Assembly (NCBI RefSeq): GCF_037911585.1 | Contig: NZ_JBAJNS010000001.1 | Span: 4,201,501 to 4,265,500 of the forward strand | From: Streptomyces sp. GSL17-111 | Lineage (GTDB): Bacteria > Actinomycetota > Actinomycetes > Streptomycetales > Streptomycetaceae | Reading direction: 5' to 3' | DNA length: 64,000 bases | In this document: piece by piece, positions 33,970-42,431 of the stretch | Layout: every line of letters starts with the position of its first letter | How positions within the stretch are numbered: position 1 is the stretch's first letter | Translations under genes and position numbers: made by a program | The notes under the pieces: model-generated | The model's database searches: none | Seen by the model: only the letters and a program-made list of their open reading frames with translations | What the model was told of the DNA's origin: nothing

Positions 33970-35400
33970 TCAGGACGCCGGCGGCAGCGTCCGGGTGCGG
34001 GCCAGCTCGGCGTACCAGGCGGCGCTGGACTTCGGCGTGCGGCGCAGGGTGTCGAAGTCGACGTACACCGCGCCGAACCGCTTGCTGTAGCCGTAGGCCC
34101 ACTCGAAGTTGTCCAGCAGCGACCACAGGAAGTAGCCGCGCACGTCGGCCCCCTGCTCCATCGACCGCAGCACGGCCGACAGGTGGCCGTGCAGGTAGGC
34201 GACGCGTTCCGGGTCGTCGACCGTGCCGTCGTCGGCGGGCTTGTCGTCGGCGGCCATGCCGTTCTCGGTGATGTAGAGCGGCAGCCCCGGCGCCTCACGG
34301 CTGAGCCGCAGCAGCAGGTCGGACAGCCCGCTCGGGTCGACGGGCCAGCCCATCTGGGTGACGGGCAGCCCCTCCGGCCGGTGGAAGGCGACGTCGTCCG
34401 CACCGGGCCAGGGCGTGTGCGCGCTCGCCCCGTGCCCGTCGCGCCGCTCGACGTCCCCGGGCCCGTCGGCGGCCGACACCAGCAGCGGGGAGTAGTAGTT
34501 GACGCCCAGCGCGTCCAGCGGCTGGTGCGCGGTGCTCAGGTCGCCGTCGCGGACGAAGGACCAGTCCGTGATGCCGGCCGTCGTGTCCAGCAGCACCTGC
34601 GGGTAGGCGCCGTGCAGCATCGGCCCCTCGAAGACGCCGTTGGCCAGGGCCATGATGCGGTCCCGCGCGGCGACGTCCGCCTCCCGGTCGGTGCGGGCAC
34701 GCGGCACGGCCGGGTTGAGGCTCACCCCGACCTTCGTGCCCTCCGGGAGGGCACGGCGCAGTGCCTGGACGGCCAGGCCGTGGCCCAGGTTGAGGTGGTG
34801 GGCGGCGCGCAGTGCGGCGGCCGGTTCCGTCCGGCCCGGCGCGTGGACGCCCGAGGCGTAGCCCAGGAAGGCGCTGCACCACGGCTCGTTGAGCGTGGTC
34901 CAGTGCTCGACGCGGTCGCCGAGCGCGTCGGCCATGAGCTCCGCGTACGCGGCGAACCGCTCGGCCGTGTCGCGTTCGGGCCAGCCGCCGGCGTCCTCCA
35001 GCTCCTGCGGCAGGTCCCAGTGGTAGAGGGTGATCCAGGGGGTGATGCCGCGCTCCAGGAGGCCGTCGACCAGCGCGCGGTAGAAGTCCAGGCCGCGCTG
35101 GTCGGCGGGTCCGGTGCCGTGCGGCTGCACGCGGGACCAGGAGACGGAGAACCGGTAGGCCTGGAGGCCGAGCCCGGCCATCAGGTCCAGGTCGTCGCTC
35201 CAGCGGTGGTAGTGGTCGACGGCGACGTCACCGGTGTCGCCGCCGAGCACCCGGCCGGGCGTGTGGGCGAAGGTGTCCCAGATGGACGGCGTCCGGCCGT
35301 CGGTCGCGGCGGCACCCTCGATCTGGTAGGCGGAGGTGGCGGACCCGAAGAGGAAGCCGCCGGGGAAGCCACGGGGGGCGGGGGCGGGATGGGTGGTCAA
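33970..35400 (-). CDS. bglC: Glycoside hydrolase family 1 beta-glucosidase
   Basis: A 476-residue cytosolic GH1 enzyme. The opening FLFGSATSAYQIEGAAATDG, the acid/base Glu in TLNEPW and the nucleophile Glu in YITENGMA are all present. In Streptomyces, BglC cleaves imported cellobiose and cello-oligosaccharides to glucose and lies downstream of cebEFG, as here. A CebR-type operator starts two bases before the ATG, and a 32-base G run lies between that operator and cebG, so bglC may have its own promoter. Confidence 0.9.
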   Translation of the reverse strand: MTTHPAPAPRGFPGGFLFGSATSAYQIEGAAATDGRTPSIWDTFAHTPGRVLGGDTGDVAVDHYHRWSDDLDLMAGLGLQAYRFSVSWSRVQPHGTGPADQRGLDFYRALVDGLLERGITPWITLYHWDLPQELEDAGGWPERDTAERFAAYAELMADALGDRVEHWTTLNEPWCSAFLGYASGVHAPGRTEPAAALRAAHHLNLGHGLAVQALRRALPEGTKVGVSLNPAVPRARTDREADVAARDRIMALANGVFEGPMLHGAYPQVLLDTTAGITDWSFVRDGDLSTAHQPLDALGVNYYSPLLVSAADGPGDVERRDGHGASAHTPWPGADDVAFHRPEGLPVTQMGWPVDPSGLSDLLLRLSREAPGLPLYITENGMAADDKPADDGTVDDPERVAYLHGHLSAVLRSMEQGADVRGYFLWSLLDNFEWAYGYSKRFGAVYVDFDTLRRTPKSSAAWYAELARTRTLPPAS

Positions 35401-35401
35401 C

Positions 35402-35415
35402 TGAGAGCGCTCCCA
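35402..35415 (-). promoter_or_regulatory. CebR-type operator before bglC
   Basis: TGAGAGCGCTCCCA differs by one base from the established Streptomyces CebR box TGGGAGCGCTCCCA and ends right at the bglC start. A bound LacI-family repressor would block bglC expression until cellobiose or cellotriose is present. Confidence 0.75.
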
Positions 35416-35466
35416 AAGCTAGGTGTGAGGAGGTCGGGGTGTCGGTCTCGGGGGATCGGCGCGGGT

Positions 35467-35499
<33 letters not shown>

Positions 35500-35526
35500 C
35501 GGGCCGGGGGCGGGACGGTCCCGCCC

Positions 35527-36435
35527 TCAGCCCTTCACGGCCCCCTGCATGATGCCGCCGACGATCTGCTTGCCGAACAGGGCCAGCACGAGCAGCAGGG
35601 GCAGGGTCCCCAGCAGCGCACCGGCCATGATCACCGACTGGTCGGGGATGTAGCCGCGCCCCAGCCCGGTCAGTGCGACCTGCACGGTCGGGTTCTGCTG
35701 GGTGAGGGCGATGATCGGCCAGAAGAAGTCGTTCCACGCCATGACGAACGTCAGCATGCCGAGGACGGCCATCGCCGGGCGGGCCACGGGGAAGACCACG
35801 TGCCAGACGATGCGCAGACTGTGCGCCCCGTCCACCCGGGCCGCCTCCACCAGCTCGCCCGGTAGGGCCTGCGCCAGGTACTGGCGCATGAAGAACACCC
35901 CGAACGCGCTGACGAAGGTCGGCAGGATGACGGCCTGGAGCTGGTTGGTCCACTCCAGCTCGGCGATGGCCATGAACAGCGGCACGACGCTGAGCTGAGG
36001 CGGCACCATCATCGTGCCGATCGTCAGCATGAGCAGCCCGGTGCGGAACCGGAACCGCAGCCGGGCGAAGGCGAACCCGGCGATCGTGCCGAACAGCACC
36101 GTGCCCAGCGCGATCGACCCGGCCACGAAGGCCGTGTTGAGCAGCGCGAGGCCCAGGTTGGCGTCGTGCCAGGCGATGTCCAGGTTCTTCGGCAGGTTGG
36201 AGCCGAACCAGAACGGCGGCGGCGACTCCGCCAGCCGCGTGTTGTCGCGGGAGGCGGCGATCGCCGTCCACACCAGCGGGAACAGCGACACCGCCGTGAC
36301 GAGGGCGATCAGCGCGTAGGCGAGCCGGCCCGCGTGGAACTGGCCGCCCGCCCCCTTCGCCCGGGGACGACGCCCGGCCTTCGGTCGGTCACCGGCCGGT
36401 GCCGGGCGCGACGGGGCGTCCTTGAGCAACGTCAT
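35527..36435 (-). CDS. cebG: Cellobiose-type ABC transporter permease CebG
   Basis: A 302-residue MalG-type permease. After a basic N-terminus come about six hydrophobic spans and the EAA loop VEAARVDGAHSLRIVWHVVFP, which contacts the ATPase. As in other Streptomyces sugar importers, no ATPase gene is in the operon; the shared ATPase MsiK encoded elsewhere is the known partner. It follows cebF by about ten bases. Confidence 0.88.
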   Translation of the reverse strand: MTLLKDAPSRPAPAGDRPKAGRRPRAKGAGGQFHAGRLAYALIALVTAVSLFPLVWTAIAASRDNTRLAESPPPFWFGSNLPKNLDIAWHDANLGLALLNTAFVAGSIALGTVLFGTIAGFAFARLRFRFRTGLLMLTIGTMMVPPQLSVVPLFMAIAELEWTNQLQAVILPTFVSAFGVFFMRQYLAQALPGELVEAARVDGAHSLRIVWHVVFPVARPAMAVLGMLTFVMAWNDFFWPIIALTQQNPTVQVALTGLGRGYIPDQSVIMAGALLGTLPLLLVLALFGKQIVGGIMQGAVKG

Positions 36436-36445
36436 GACCGGCTCC

Positions 36446-37447
36446 TCACTGGCTCTTCCGCAGCCGTCGCGCGACCAGCAGGTTGACCAGCGCGATGAGC
36501 AGCAGGATCAGGAACATCATCCAGGCGATGGCGGAGGCCCGCCCCAGGTGCAGGTTCACCCAGCCCTGTTCGTACAGGTACAGCCCGAGCGTCTGGTACT
36601 GGTTGTTGATACCGCCCGCCGCTCCGCCGCCGGAGCTGAACAGCAGCACCTCGCCGAAGAGCTGCGTCGCCCCGATCGTCGAGACGACGACGGTGAACAG
36701 GATCGTCGGACGCAGCGACGGCACCGTCACGTGCAGGAACTGCTGCCAGCGCGAGGCGCCGTCCAGCGCCGCCGACTCGTACAGGTCCTTGGGCACGGCC
36801 TGCATCGCGGCGAGGTAGATCAGCGTGTTGTACCCCGTCCAGCGCCAGATCACGATGGTGGAGATGGCGAACTGCGAGGTCCAGGTGCCGTTCTGCCAGT
36901 CGACCGCGTCGATCCCGACGAAGCTCAGCGCCCAGTTGATCATGCCGTAGTCGCGCCCGTAGAGCATGACGAAGACCAGCGTCGCCGCCGCCACGGACGT
37001 CGCGTACGGCGCGAGCATGACGACCCGGAAGAACGTGCTGCCGCGCAGCCGGTAGTTGAGGACGTGGGCCAGCCCCAGCGCCATGAGGAGCTGCGGGACG
37101 GTGGACAGCACCCCGATGGTGAAGGTGTTGCGCAGGGCGTTCCAGAAGAACTCGTCCTCCAGCAGCCGGGTGAAGTTGTGCAGGCCGGCCCACTCCATCT
37201 CGGTGGGCGCCGTCAGGGACACCCGGTGCAGCGACGCCCAGCCGGTGTAGAGCAGCGGGAAGAGGCCGAAGGCACCGAAGAAGAGGAAGAACGGCGCCAC
37301 GAACGCGTACGGGCTCCACCGCACGTCACGCTGGTAGCGGCGGCTGCGGCGGGCCCGCCGCCGCTCCTGGGCCGTGGGCCGTTCCTCCGGCGGGGCCGCG
37401 CCGCCGCCGGAGCGGGGCGGCGCGGCCGGGGTACCGGTGGTGGTCAT
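36446..37447 (-). CDS. cebF: Cellobiose-type ABC transporter permease CebF
   Basis: The ATG at 37447 has GAGGA five bases upstream; a start four codons earlier is possible. The 333-residue MalF-type protein has a basic cytosolic N-terminus (RRRARRSRRYQRD), about six membrane spans and the coupling loop YESAALDGASRWQQFLHVTVP. It lies between cebE and cebG, with the start overlapped by the last codons of cebE spacing, and forms the membrane heterodimer with CebG. Confidence 0.88.
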   Translation of the reverse strand: MTTTGTPAAPPRSGGGAAPPEERPTAQERRRARRSRRYQRDVRWSPYAFVAPFFLFFGAFGLFPLLYTGWASLHRVSLTAPTEMEWAGLHNFTRLLEDEFFWNALRNTFTIGVLSTVPQLLMALGLAHVLNYRLRGSTFFRVVMLAPYATSVAAATLVFVMLYGRDYGMINWALSFVGIDAVDWQNGTWTSQFAISTIVIWRWTGYNTLIYLAAMQAVPKDLYESAALDGASRWQQFLHVTVPSLRPTILFTVVVSTIGATQLFGEVLLFSSGGGAAGGINNQYQTLGLYLYEQGWVNLHLGRASAIAWMMFLILLLIALVNLLVARRLRKSQ

Positions 37448-37455
37448 GCCGTTCC

Positions 37456-38796
37456 TCACTCGTCGAGCGCGTTGTCGACGGCCTTGACCGCCTCCTGCCA
37501 GGCGTCCTCGGGGGAGAGGCCCTTCTGCTCGACCTGGCGGACGCCGCTGCGGCCGATGTTCTCGGCGATGATCTGGTCCTTCGGGCCGATGATCTGCGTC
37601 GGGATGTCCTGCGCGGCGCGGGCGAAGATCTCACCGATGGGGGCGTCGCCGAAGTACTCGTGCGTGGCGTCGGCGACCGCGGACGTCTCGTAGGAGGCGG
37701 GGGCGCTCGGGAAGCTGCCGCGCTCCTCGAAGAGCTTGGCCTGCTGCTCGGGGGCCGTCAGCCAGGCCACGAACTTGGCGGCCTCCTCCTTGTTCTTCGC
37801 CGTCTCCGGCACGCCGAGGAAGGAGCCGCCCCAGTTGCCGGGGCGCGGGGCGTCGGCGACGTCCCACAGGTCCGCGCTCTTGTCGCCGCCCTTGTCCTGG
37901 ATGTAGCCGAGCATCCAGGCCGGGCACGACAGCGTGGCGAACGTGCCGTTGTTCATCGCCTTGTCCCACGGCGGGGTGAACTGCTCGTGCTTGTCGGTCA
38001 TCCCCGCCTCGGCGGCGGCCGTGGCCACGTCCCACGCGGCCCGCACGTCGGGGTTGTCCTTGTAGATGACCTCGCCGTCCTCGTTGTAGTACCGGCTCTC
38101 GGAGGAGGAGATCGCGGCGCTGTAGAGGCCGGATGCGGAGTCCACCCAGGCCACGTCGTCGGGCCCGTCGGCCATGAACGCCTCACCGGTCTCCAGGTAC
38201 TTCTCCCAGTCACCGGCCCACAGCTTCGACACCTCCTCGCGCTCGGTGGGCAGCCCGGCGGCCTCGAAGTGGTCCTTGCGGTAGCAGATGGCCATGGGGC
38301 CGATGTCGGTGCCGAGCGCGATCGTCTTGCCGTCGGCCGTGGTGCCCTGCTGCCACTTCCAGTCGAACCAGTCGTCCTGGTTGACGCCGTCCTGCCCGCC
38401 GAGGTCGACGAACTTGTCGGCCTGGGTGGCGGTCACCTCCGCGATGTTCGCCACCTCCACGGCCTGGACGTCCGCGAGGCCGCTGTTGCTCGCGAGCCGG
38501 GTGAGGAGCTGCGGGTAGTAGTTCTCGTTGCGCTCGACGACGCTCTGCTCGATCCTGATGCCGGGGTTGAGCTTCTCGTACTCCTCGTAGAGCCCGGCCT
38601 CCTGGAACCCGAAAGTGCCGAACAGGCCGACGTTGAGCGTGATGTCGCCGTCCGAGGCCCGGCCGCCGTCCGAGTCCGAGCTGCCGTCGTCGGCGCACCC
38701 GGCCAGGAGCGAACCGGTCACCAGGGCGGACACGCCGATCGCGGCGAGCCGGGTAGGACGTCTGGTGGTTCTGCGGGCTGTGCCGTTCGTGGCCAT
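37456..38796 (-). CDS. cebE: Cellobiose-type sugar-binding lipoprotein CebE
   Basis: A 446-residue solute-binding protein. The signal ends in the lipobox SLLAGC (Cys34), so it is lipid-anchored outside the membrane. The mature part begins ITLNVGLFGTFGFQEAGLYEEY and has the family-1 binding protein features GTDIGPMAICYRKDHFEAAGLP and FLGVPETAKNKEEAAKFVAWL. In Streptomyces, CebE binds cellobiose and cellotriose. A perfect palindromic CebR-like operator lies about 60 bases upstream. The usual cebR gene is not next to it. Confidence 0.88.
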   Translation of the reverse strand: MATNGTARRTTRRPTRLAAIGVSALVTGSLLAGCADDGSSDSDGGRASDGDITLNVGLFGTFGFQEAGLYEEYEKLNPGIRIEQSVVERNENYYPQLLTRLASNSGLADVQAVEVANIAEVTATQADKFVDLGGQDGVNQDDWFDWKWQQGTTADGKTIALGTDIGPMAICYRKDHFEAAGLPTEREEVSKLWAGDWEKYLETGEAFMADGPDDVAWVDSASGLYSAAISSSESRYYNEDGEVIYKDNPDVRAAWDVATAAAEAGMTDKHEQFTPPWDKAMNNGTFATLSCPAWMLGYIQDKGGDKSADLWDVADAPRPGNWGGSFLGVPETAKNKEEAAKFVAWLTAPEQQAKLFEERGSFPSAPASYETSAVADATHEYFGDAPIGEIFARAAQDIPTQIIGPKDQIIAENIGRSGVRQVEQKGLSPEDAWQEAVKAVDNALDE

Positions 38797-39250
38797 GCGC
38801 GCCGTCGCTTTCTCCCGAACGTACGGGACGTGAAGGTGAAGAGGGGTGCTGCTTGCTTGAGAGCGCTCTCAAGAGTGATGTGCCGAAGAGATTTCCGGAG
38901 GACGGCGAACGTGTCAAGGCATGTGACGTGACTGTGCCCTCCGCTCCCCCGACGACCCGCCCGTCACGGCCGCCTCCGCCGTGCCGTGCGGGCGCCGAGG
39001 AGCCGTCGCGCCCGAGGCGAGGACGTGGCCGCGACCGTCGTCCACCCGGCGGGCCCGGAGAGGCGGTGCGTCACGGCGGCACGCTGAACGTCGACGGCAG
39101 TGTCGCCGTCTGACGGCCCGACGGACGACGTCCCGGGCTGGCGGCCGCGTCACTACGCCGTTCGGTCGGTCCCGGCGCGGCAGAAGGTGCGTGCGGGGGT
39201 CGCCCTGGTCATCCTCGCAGTGACAGACGTCGAGGCGAGGAGGCGATTCC
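38797..39250. other. Intergenic region between cebE and the M23 peptidase gene
   Basis: About 450 bases with no convincing gene. It contains the CebR-type palindrome at 38856-38873 and, next to the peptidase, the ribosome binding site GAGGAGG. In S. coelicolor and relatives a LacI-type cebR gene occupies this upstream place; here no such frame exists on either strand. Confidence 0.45.
38856..38873 (-). promoter_or_regulatory. CebR-type operator upstream of cebE
   Basis: CTTGAGAGCGCTCTCAAG is an 18-base perfect palindrome whose central 14 bases, TGAGAGCGCTCTCA, match the CebR box with one change in each half. Its distance of about 60 bases from the cebE ATG suits repression of the operon promoter. 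Confidence 0.75.
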
Positions 39251-39823
39251 ATGTCGCACACCCGTAGCACGCAGGTCCCCGAACCCCTCTCCCGGCGGGG
39301 GCTGCTGCGCGGCGGCACGCTCACGGCGCTGGGGTGCGTACCGGTGCTGGGCGTCGCACACCTGGCCTCCGCCGGGGAGGACGGCGCACGCGCGCGCCCC
39401 CGCGCGGCGGGCGCCCGCTACTCCCGGCCACTGAACGGCCGCCACCGGGTCTCCGCGCACTACGGCATCCCCGGCGACTGGGCGGCCGGCCACCACACCG
39501 GCATCGACTACGCCGTCGGCAGCGGAACGCCGGTGTACTCGGTGGGCACCGGCACCGTCGACGTCGCCGGGGACGGCGGTGACTACGGCGACATGATCGT
39601 CCTGCGGATGGCGGACGGTCATTTCGCCCTGTACGCGCACCTCTCCCGGTTGGACGTGCGCCCCGGCGAACGGGTCTCGGGCGGCGACCTCATCGCCCGG
39701 AGCGGCGCCACCGGCCGCGTCACCGGCCCGCACCTGCACTTCGAGGTGCGCACCACCCGCGAGTACGGCAGTGACGTCGACCCCGTCGCGTACCTCGCGG
39801 ACCACGGCGTCAACATCCTGTAG
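39251..39823 (+). CDS. Secreted M23 family metallopeptidase
   Basis: The ATG has GAGGAGG seven bases upstream. The 190-residue precursor has a twin-arginine signal (SRRGLLRGG followed by a hydrophobic stretch, with cleavage expected near residue 41). The mature part is a single LytM/M23 domain with zinc ligands in AGHHTGIDYAV and GPHLHFEVR. It is a probable peptidoglycan endopeptidase of the cell wall, without an extra wall-binding domain. Confidence 0.9.
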   Translation: MSHTRSTQVPEPLSRRGLLRGGTLTALGCVPVLGVAHLASAGEDGARARPRAAGARYSRPLNGRHRVSAHYGIPGDWAAGHHTGIDYAVGSGTPVYSVGTGTVDVAGDGGDYGDMIVLRMADGHFALYAHLSRLDVRPGERVSGGDLIARSGATGRVTGPHLHFEVRTTREYGSDVDPVAYLADHGVNIL

Positions 39824-39976
39824 GCACGGCAAGCGCCGCCCTGCCGCCCGGCGCGCGCCGATCCCGCTCGGGTGCGCCCACCGCGCTGAACCAGTCGGGT
39901 GGTCGGGATGACTGACCGGTTTACTGCATATGGGGCCCTCCGGGTGGTTGTAGGGGCAAGTGCGTCTCCTCCGCGC

Positions 39977-40846
39977 ATGAGGAGCGTTCTTGGCTGCGTG
40001 GAGCCGCGTGAACTGTGGGACAGGAACACCGTGCTGGCCGAGGCCTTCTGCGCCAGCAACGACCGGGTACGTGAGGCGCAGTCCGTCCTGGACGAGGCGC
40101 AGGCGGAACGGACCAGGACGCTGGCCGCGTTCGCCGTGACCCTGGGCAACGACTCGTCCGTGGCTCATCTGATGGGGCTGCACGAGCGCGAGGTACGCGT
40201 CGCGCGTCGCACCGTCGGCAAGGACGACGCGCGGACCATGGCCGCCGGGCTGTTGGCGCCGCCTCTGGAGTCGACACGACGGCCCGGGGAGGAGGAGGCG
40301 CCGCCGCCCGCTGCGTGGCAGGCCGATGTCGGCAACACGCCGCAGGGAGCAGCGGCCGCCGACGAGATCCAGTTGCCGCATCAGCGCAGGGGAAGCGTGC
40401 CGCCTCCGGTTCCGGGGGTGGCGGAGGCCGTCGCGTCGCCGGGGAGCGGCTCCGGGGCCGCGCACGGGGCCACGGCGGGTTTCGCCGTACCCGAGGCGCA
40501 GCACGTCACGTCACCCACGTTCGGGCCGGGGCGTTCGGAGGCGGCGCAGGACGCGGAGGCGTGGTCGTCGTCCATGGATTCCGTACTGGTGTGGAGCTGG
40601 CAGTCGGGGGTCGACCTGCAGTTCGTCGCCGGGGAGCTGGGCCTGGACCTCCGGGCACTGCTCGGGCGGGTCCAGACGCTCGCCGCCGAGGGCCGGTTGT
40701 CCCTGCACGCCACGGGGCCCCCGGAGGCCGACACCGCCGGCCGCCACCGACGTCGGCAGGGGGGCCACCCCGCTGAGGCGTTCCCGAACGGACCGCACCT
40801 CGCGGATGCCATGAGCACGTTCGTCGCGTCCACCCCCTACTACTGA
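39977..40846 (+). CDS. Hypothetical protein with coiled-coil N-terminal region (about 289 aa)
   Basis: The start is uncertain: ATG 39977, GTG 39998 (VEPRELWDRN, after GGAG) or ATG 39908 are in frame, and the bases before 39977 have non-coding composition. Residues early in the protein form a likely coiled coil (SNDRVREAQSVLDEAQAERTRT). Then comes LGNDSSVAHLMGLHEREVRVARR, a helix-turn-helix-like stretch, then a Pro/Gly-rich linker and a second winged-helix-like part DLQFVAGELGLDLRALLGRV. It is possibly DNA-binding. No family is recognised. Confidence 0.6.
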   Translation: MRSVLGCVEPRELWDRNTVLAEAFCASNDRVREAQSVLDEAQAERTRTLAAFAVTLGNDSSVAHLMGLHEREVRVARRTVGKDDARTMAAGLLAPPLESTRRPGEEEAPPPAAWQADVGNTPQGAAAADEIQLPHQRRGSVPPPVPGVAEAVASPGSGSGAAHGATAGFAVPEAQHVTSPTFGPGRSEAAQDAEAWSSSMDSVLVWSWQSGVDLQFVAGELGLDLRALLGRVQTLAAEGRLSLHATGPPEADTAGRHRRRQGGHPAEAFPNGPHLADAMSTFVASTPYY

Positions 40847-40974
40847 GGCGACGACGGCATGATGTGAGTCACGTGCTGGGGTCGATCTGCGGCGCTCGGC
40901 GATGAGTTCTCGCTCCGCCCACCGTCCAACCCTAGAGAGACGGACACAACCCGCCGAAGAGAGAGTGGTGCGCG

Positions 40975-41586
40975 ATGAGGCTCGTACTCCAGACCTTCCT
41001 GTCCCTGGACGGCGTCTACCAGGGACCGGGCTCGCCGGACGAGGACACCAGCGACGGATTCACCCGGGGCGGCTGGCTGGTGCCGCACATGGACGAGGAG
41101 TTCGAACGGCAGGTCGGGACCTGGCTCGGCACTGCCGACGCCTTCCTCTTCGGCCGCCGCACCTACGAGAACTTCGCGCGGGACTGGCCGAAGATGACCG
41201 AGCACCCGTTCGCCCACCTCTTGAACGGCCTGCCCAAGTACGTCGCCTCCCACAGCCTGACGCGGGCCGACTGGGACCCGACCACGATCCTGTCCGGCGA
41301 CGTCCCCGCCCAGGTCGCCGAGGTGAAGCGGCAGCCCGGCCGCGAGCTGCAGATCCACGGCTGCGGACGGCTGGCCCAGTCCCTGCTGGCCGCCGGCCTC
41401 ATCGACGAGCTGCGGCTCGTCACCGCCCCGGTGGTCGTGGGTAGCGGGCGCCGCCTCTTCCCGGACGGCGGCACCCCGGCCGGTCTGCGGCTCCTGAGCA
41501 ACTCCACGACGCCCGGCGACCTGGCGATCCACGTCTACGAGACGACCGGCCGCCCCGAGTACGGGACGTACGGCGCCGAGGCGTAG
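40975..41586 (+). CDS. Dihydrofolate-reductase-like (RibD C-terminal domain) protein
   Basis: The ATG follows GAGAGAG. The 203-residue product has the RibD_C layout: VLQTFLSLDGVYQGPG, AFLFGRRTYENFA, LQIHGCGRLAQSLLAAGLIDELRL and VVVGSGRRLF. Such proteins are NADPH-dependent reductases of unknown substrate and are common in Streptomyces. It stands alone between unrelated genes. Confidence 0.87.
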   Translation: MRLVLQTFLSLDGVYQGPGSPDEDTSDGFTRGGWLVPHMDEEFERQVGTWLGTADAFLFGRRTYENFARDWPKMTEHPFAHLLNGLPKYVASHSLTRADWDPTTILSGDVPAQVAEVKRQPGRELQIHGCGRLAQSLLAAGLIDELRLVTAPVVVGSGRRLFPDGGTPAGLRLLSNSTTPGDLAIHVYETTGRPEYGTYGAEA

Positions 41587-41669
41587 TCCCCGCGTCCGAC
41601 CCCGTCCCGGCCGAGTGACCGTCGCCGCCGAGCGCCCGTCCCGGCCGGGGCGTCCGGCCGGCGCCCACC

Positions 41670-42350
41670 TCAGCCCGCGTGAGAGTCGTCCGGGCGGGTG
41701 CCGTTCCGGGTGGCGCCCGCCGCGAAGGCGCCCCGGGCGAGGCGGTGGAGCAGGGCGGCCGTCACGGCCTGGTCGGGCAGGGCGGCGGGACGGCTGAGGC
41801 GGGGGGTGGAGTTGAGGAGGCCGAAGACGGCGTGCACGGCGGTGCGGGCCTCGGCCTCGTCGAGCTCCGGGTGGACCTCACGGACGACCGACACCCACAG
41901 CTCCACGTACTCGCGCTGGAGGCGCCGGACGCGCTTGCGGTCGGCGTCGCGCAGCCGGTCCAGCTCGCGGTCGTGCAGGGTGATCAGCGCGCGGTCGTTG
42001 AGGGCGAAGTCGATGTGCCCGGCGATCAGGGCGTCCAGTGCCTCGGCGGCCGGGGCGTCGGCGGCGACGGCCTCGGCGAGCCGCATCCGGCCGCCCTCGT
42101 GCAGGCGCTCGCTGATGCCGACGAGCAGTTCGGCGAGCATGGCGTCCTTCCCGGCGAAGTGCCGGTAGAGCCCGGGGCCGCTGATGCCGACCGCCGCCCC
42201 TATCTCGTCCACCCCCACGCCGTGGAAGCCGCGCTCGGCGAAGAGTCGAGCCGCTTCGCGCAGGATCTGGTCACGTCGGCTGAGCGCCCCGGAGGGGCTC
42301 GGCGCGGGGGAGGCCGCGCCGTGGGGCTCCGCGGGGGTCTCGGTGCTCAT
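41670..42350 (-). CDS. TetR-family regulator of the acyl-CoA operon
   Basis: A 226-residue protein with an N-terminal TetR helix-turn-helix (DQILREAARLFAERGFHGVGVDEIGAAVGISGPGLYRHF, about residues 27-66) and a helical ligand domain. It is divergent from the carboxylase operon, with two 18-bp palindromes in the gap, so autoregulation and control of the operon are likely, probably with an acyl-CoA ligand. No Shine-Dalgarno precedes the ATG. TAGAAT (42358-42363) is placed so that transcription would start at the ATG, a leaderless message. Confidence 0.88.
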   Translation of the reverse strand: MSTETPAEPHGAASPAPSPSGALSRRDQILREAARLFAERGFHGVGVDEIGAAVGISGPGLYRHFAGKDAMLAELLVGISERLHEGGRMRLAEAVAADAPAAEALDALIAGHIDFALNDRALITLHDRELDRLRDADRKRVRRLQREYVELWVSVVREVHPELDEAEARTAVHAVFGLLNSTPRLSRPAALPDQAVTAALLHRLARGAFAAGATRNGTRPDDSHAG

Positions 42351-42371
42351 GGAGGCAATTCTAGACAGCCC

Positions 42372-42389
42372 GGTTAGCGGACGTTAACC
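42372..42389. promoter_or_regulatory. TetR operator box 1
   Basis: GGTTAGCGGACGTTAACC is a near-perfect 18-bp palindrome 22 bases before the TetR start. It overlaps the place expected for that gene's -35 region, so it should serve autorepression. Confidence 0.65.
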
Positions 42390-42399
42390 TGAGGAGCGA

Positions 42400-42417
42400 G
42401 GTTAACGAACATTAACC
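42400..42417. promoter_or_regulatory. TetR operator box 2
   Basis: GGTTAACGAACATTAACC repeats box 1 with minor changes; the centres are 28 bases apart. It ends 14 bases before the GTG of the carboxylase beta gene and would block that transcript. Confidence 0.65.
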
Positions 42418-42431
42418 GCAGGACCGCAACC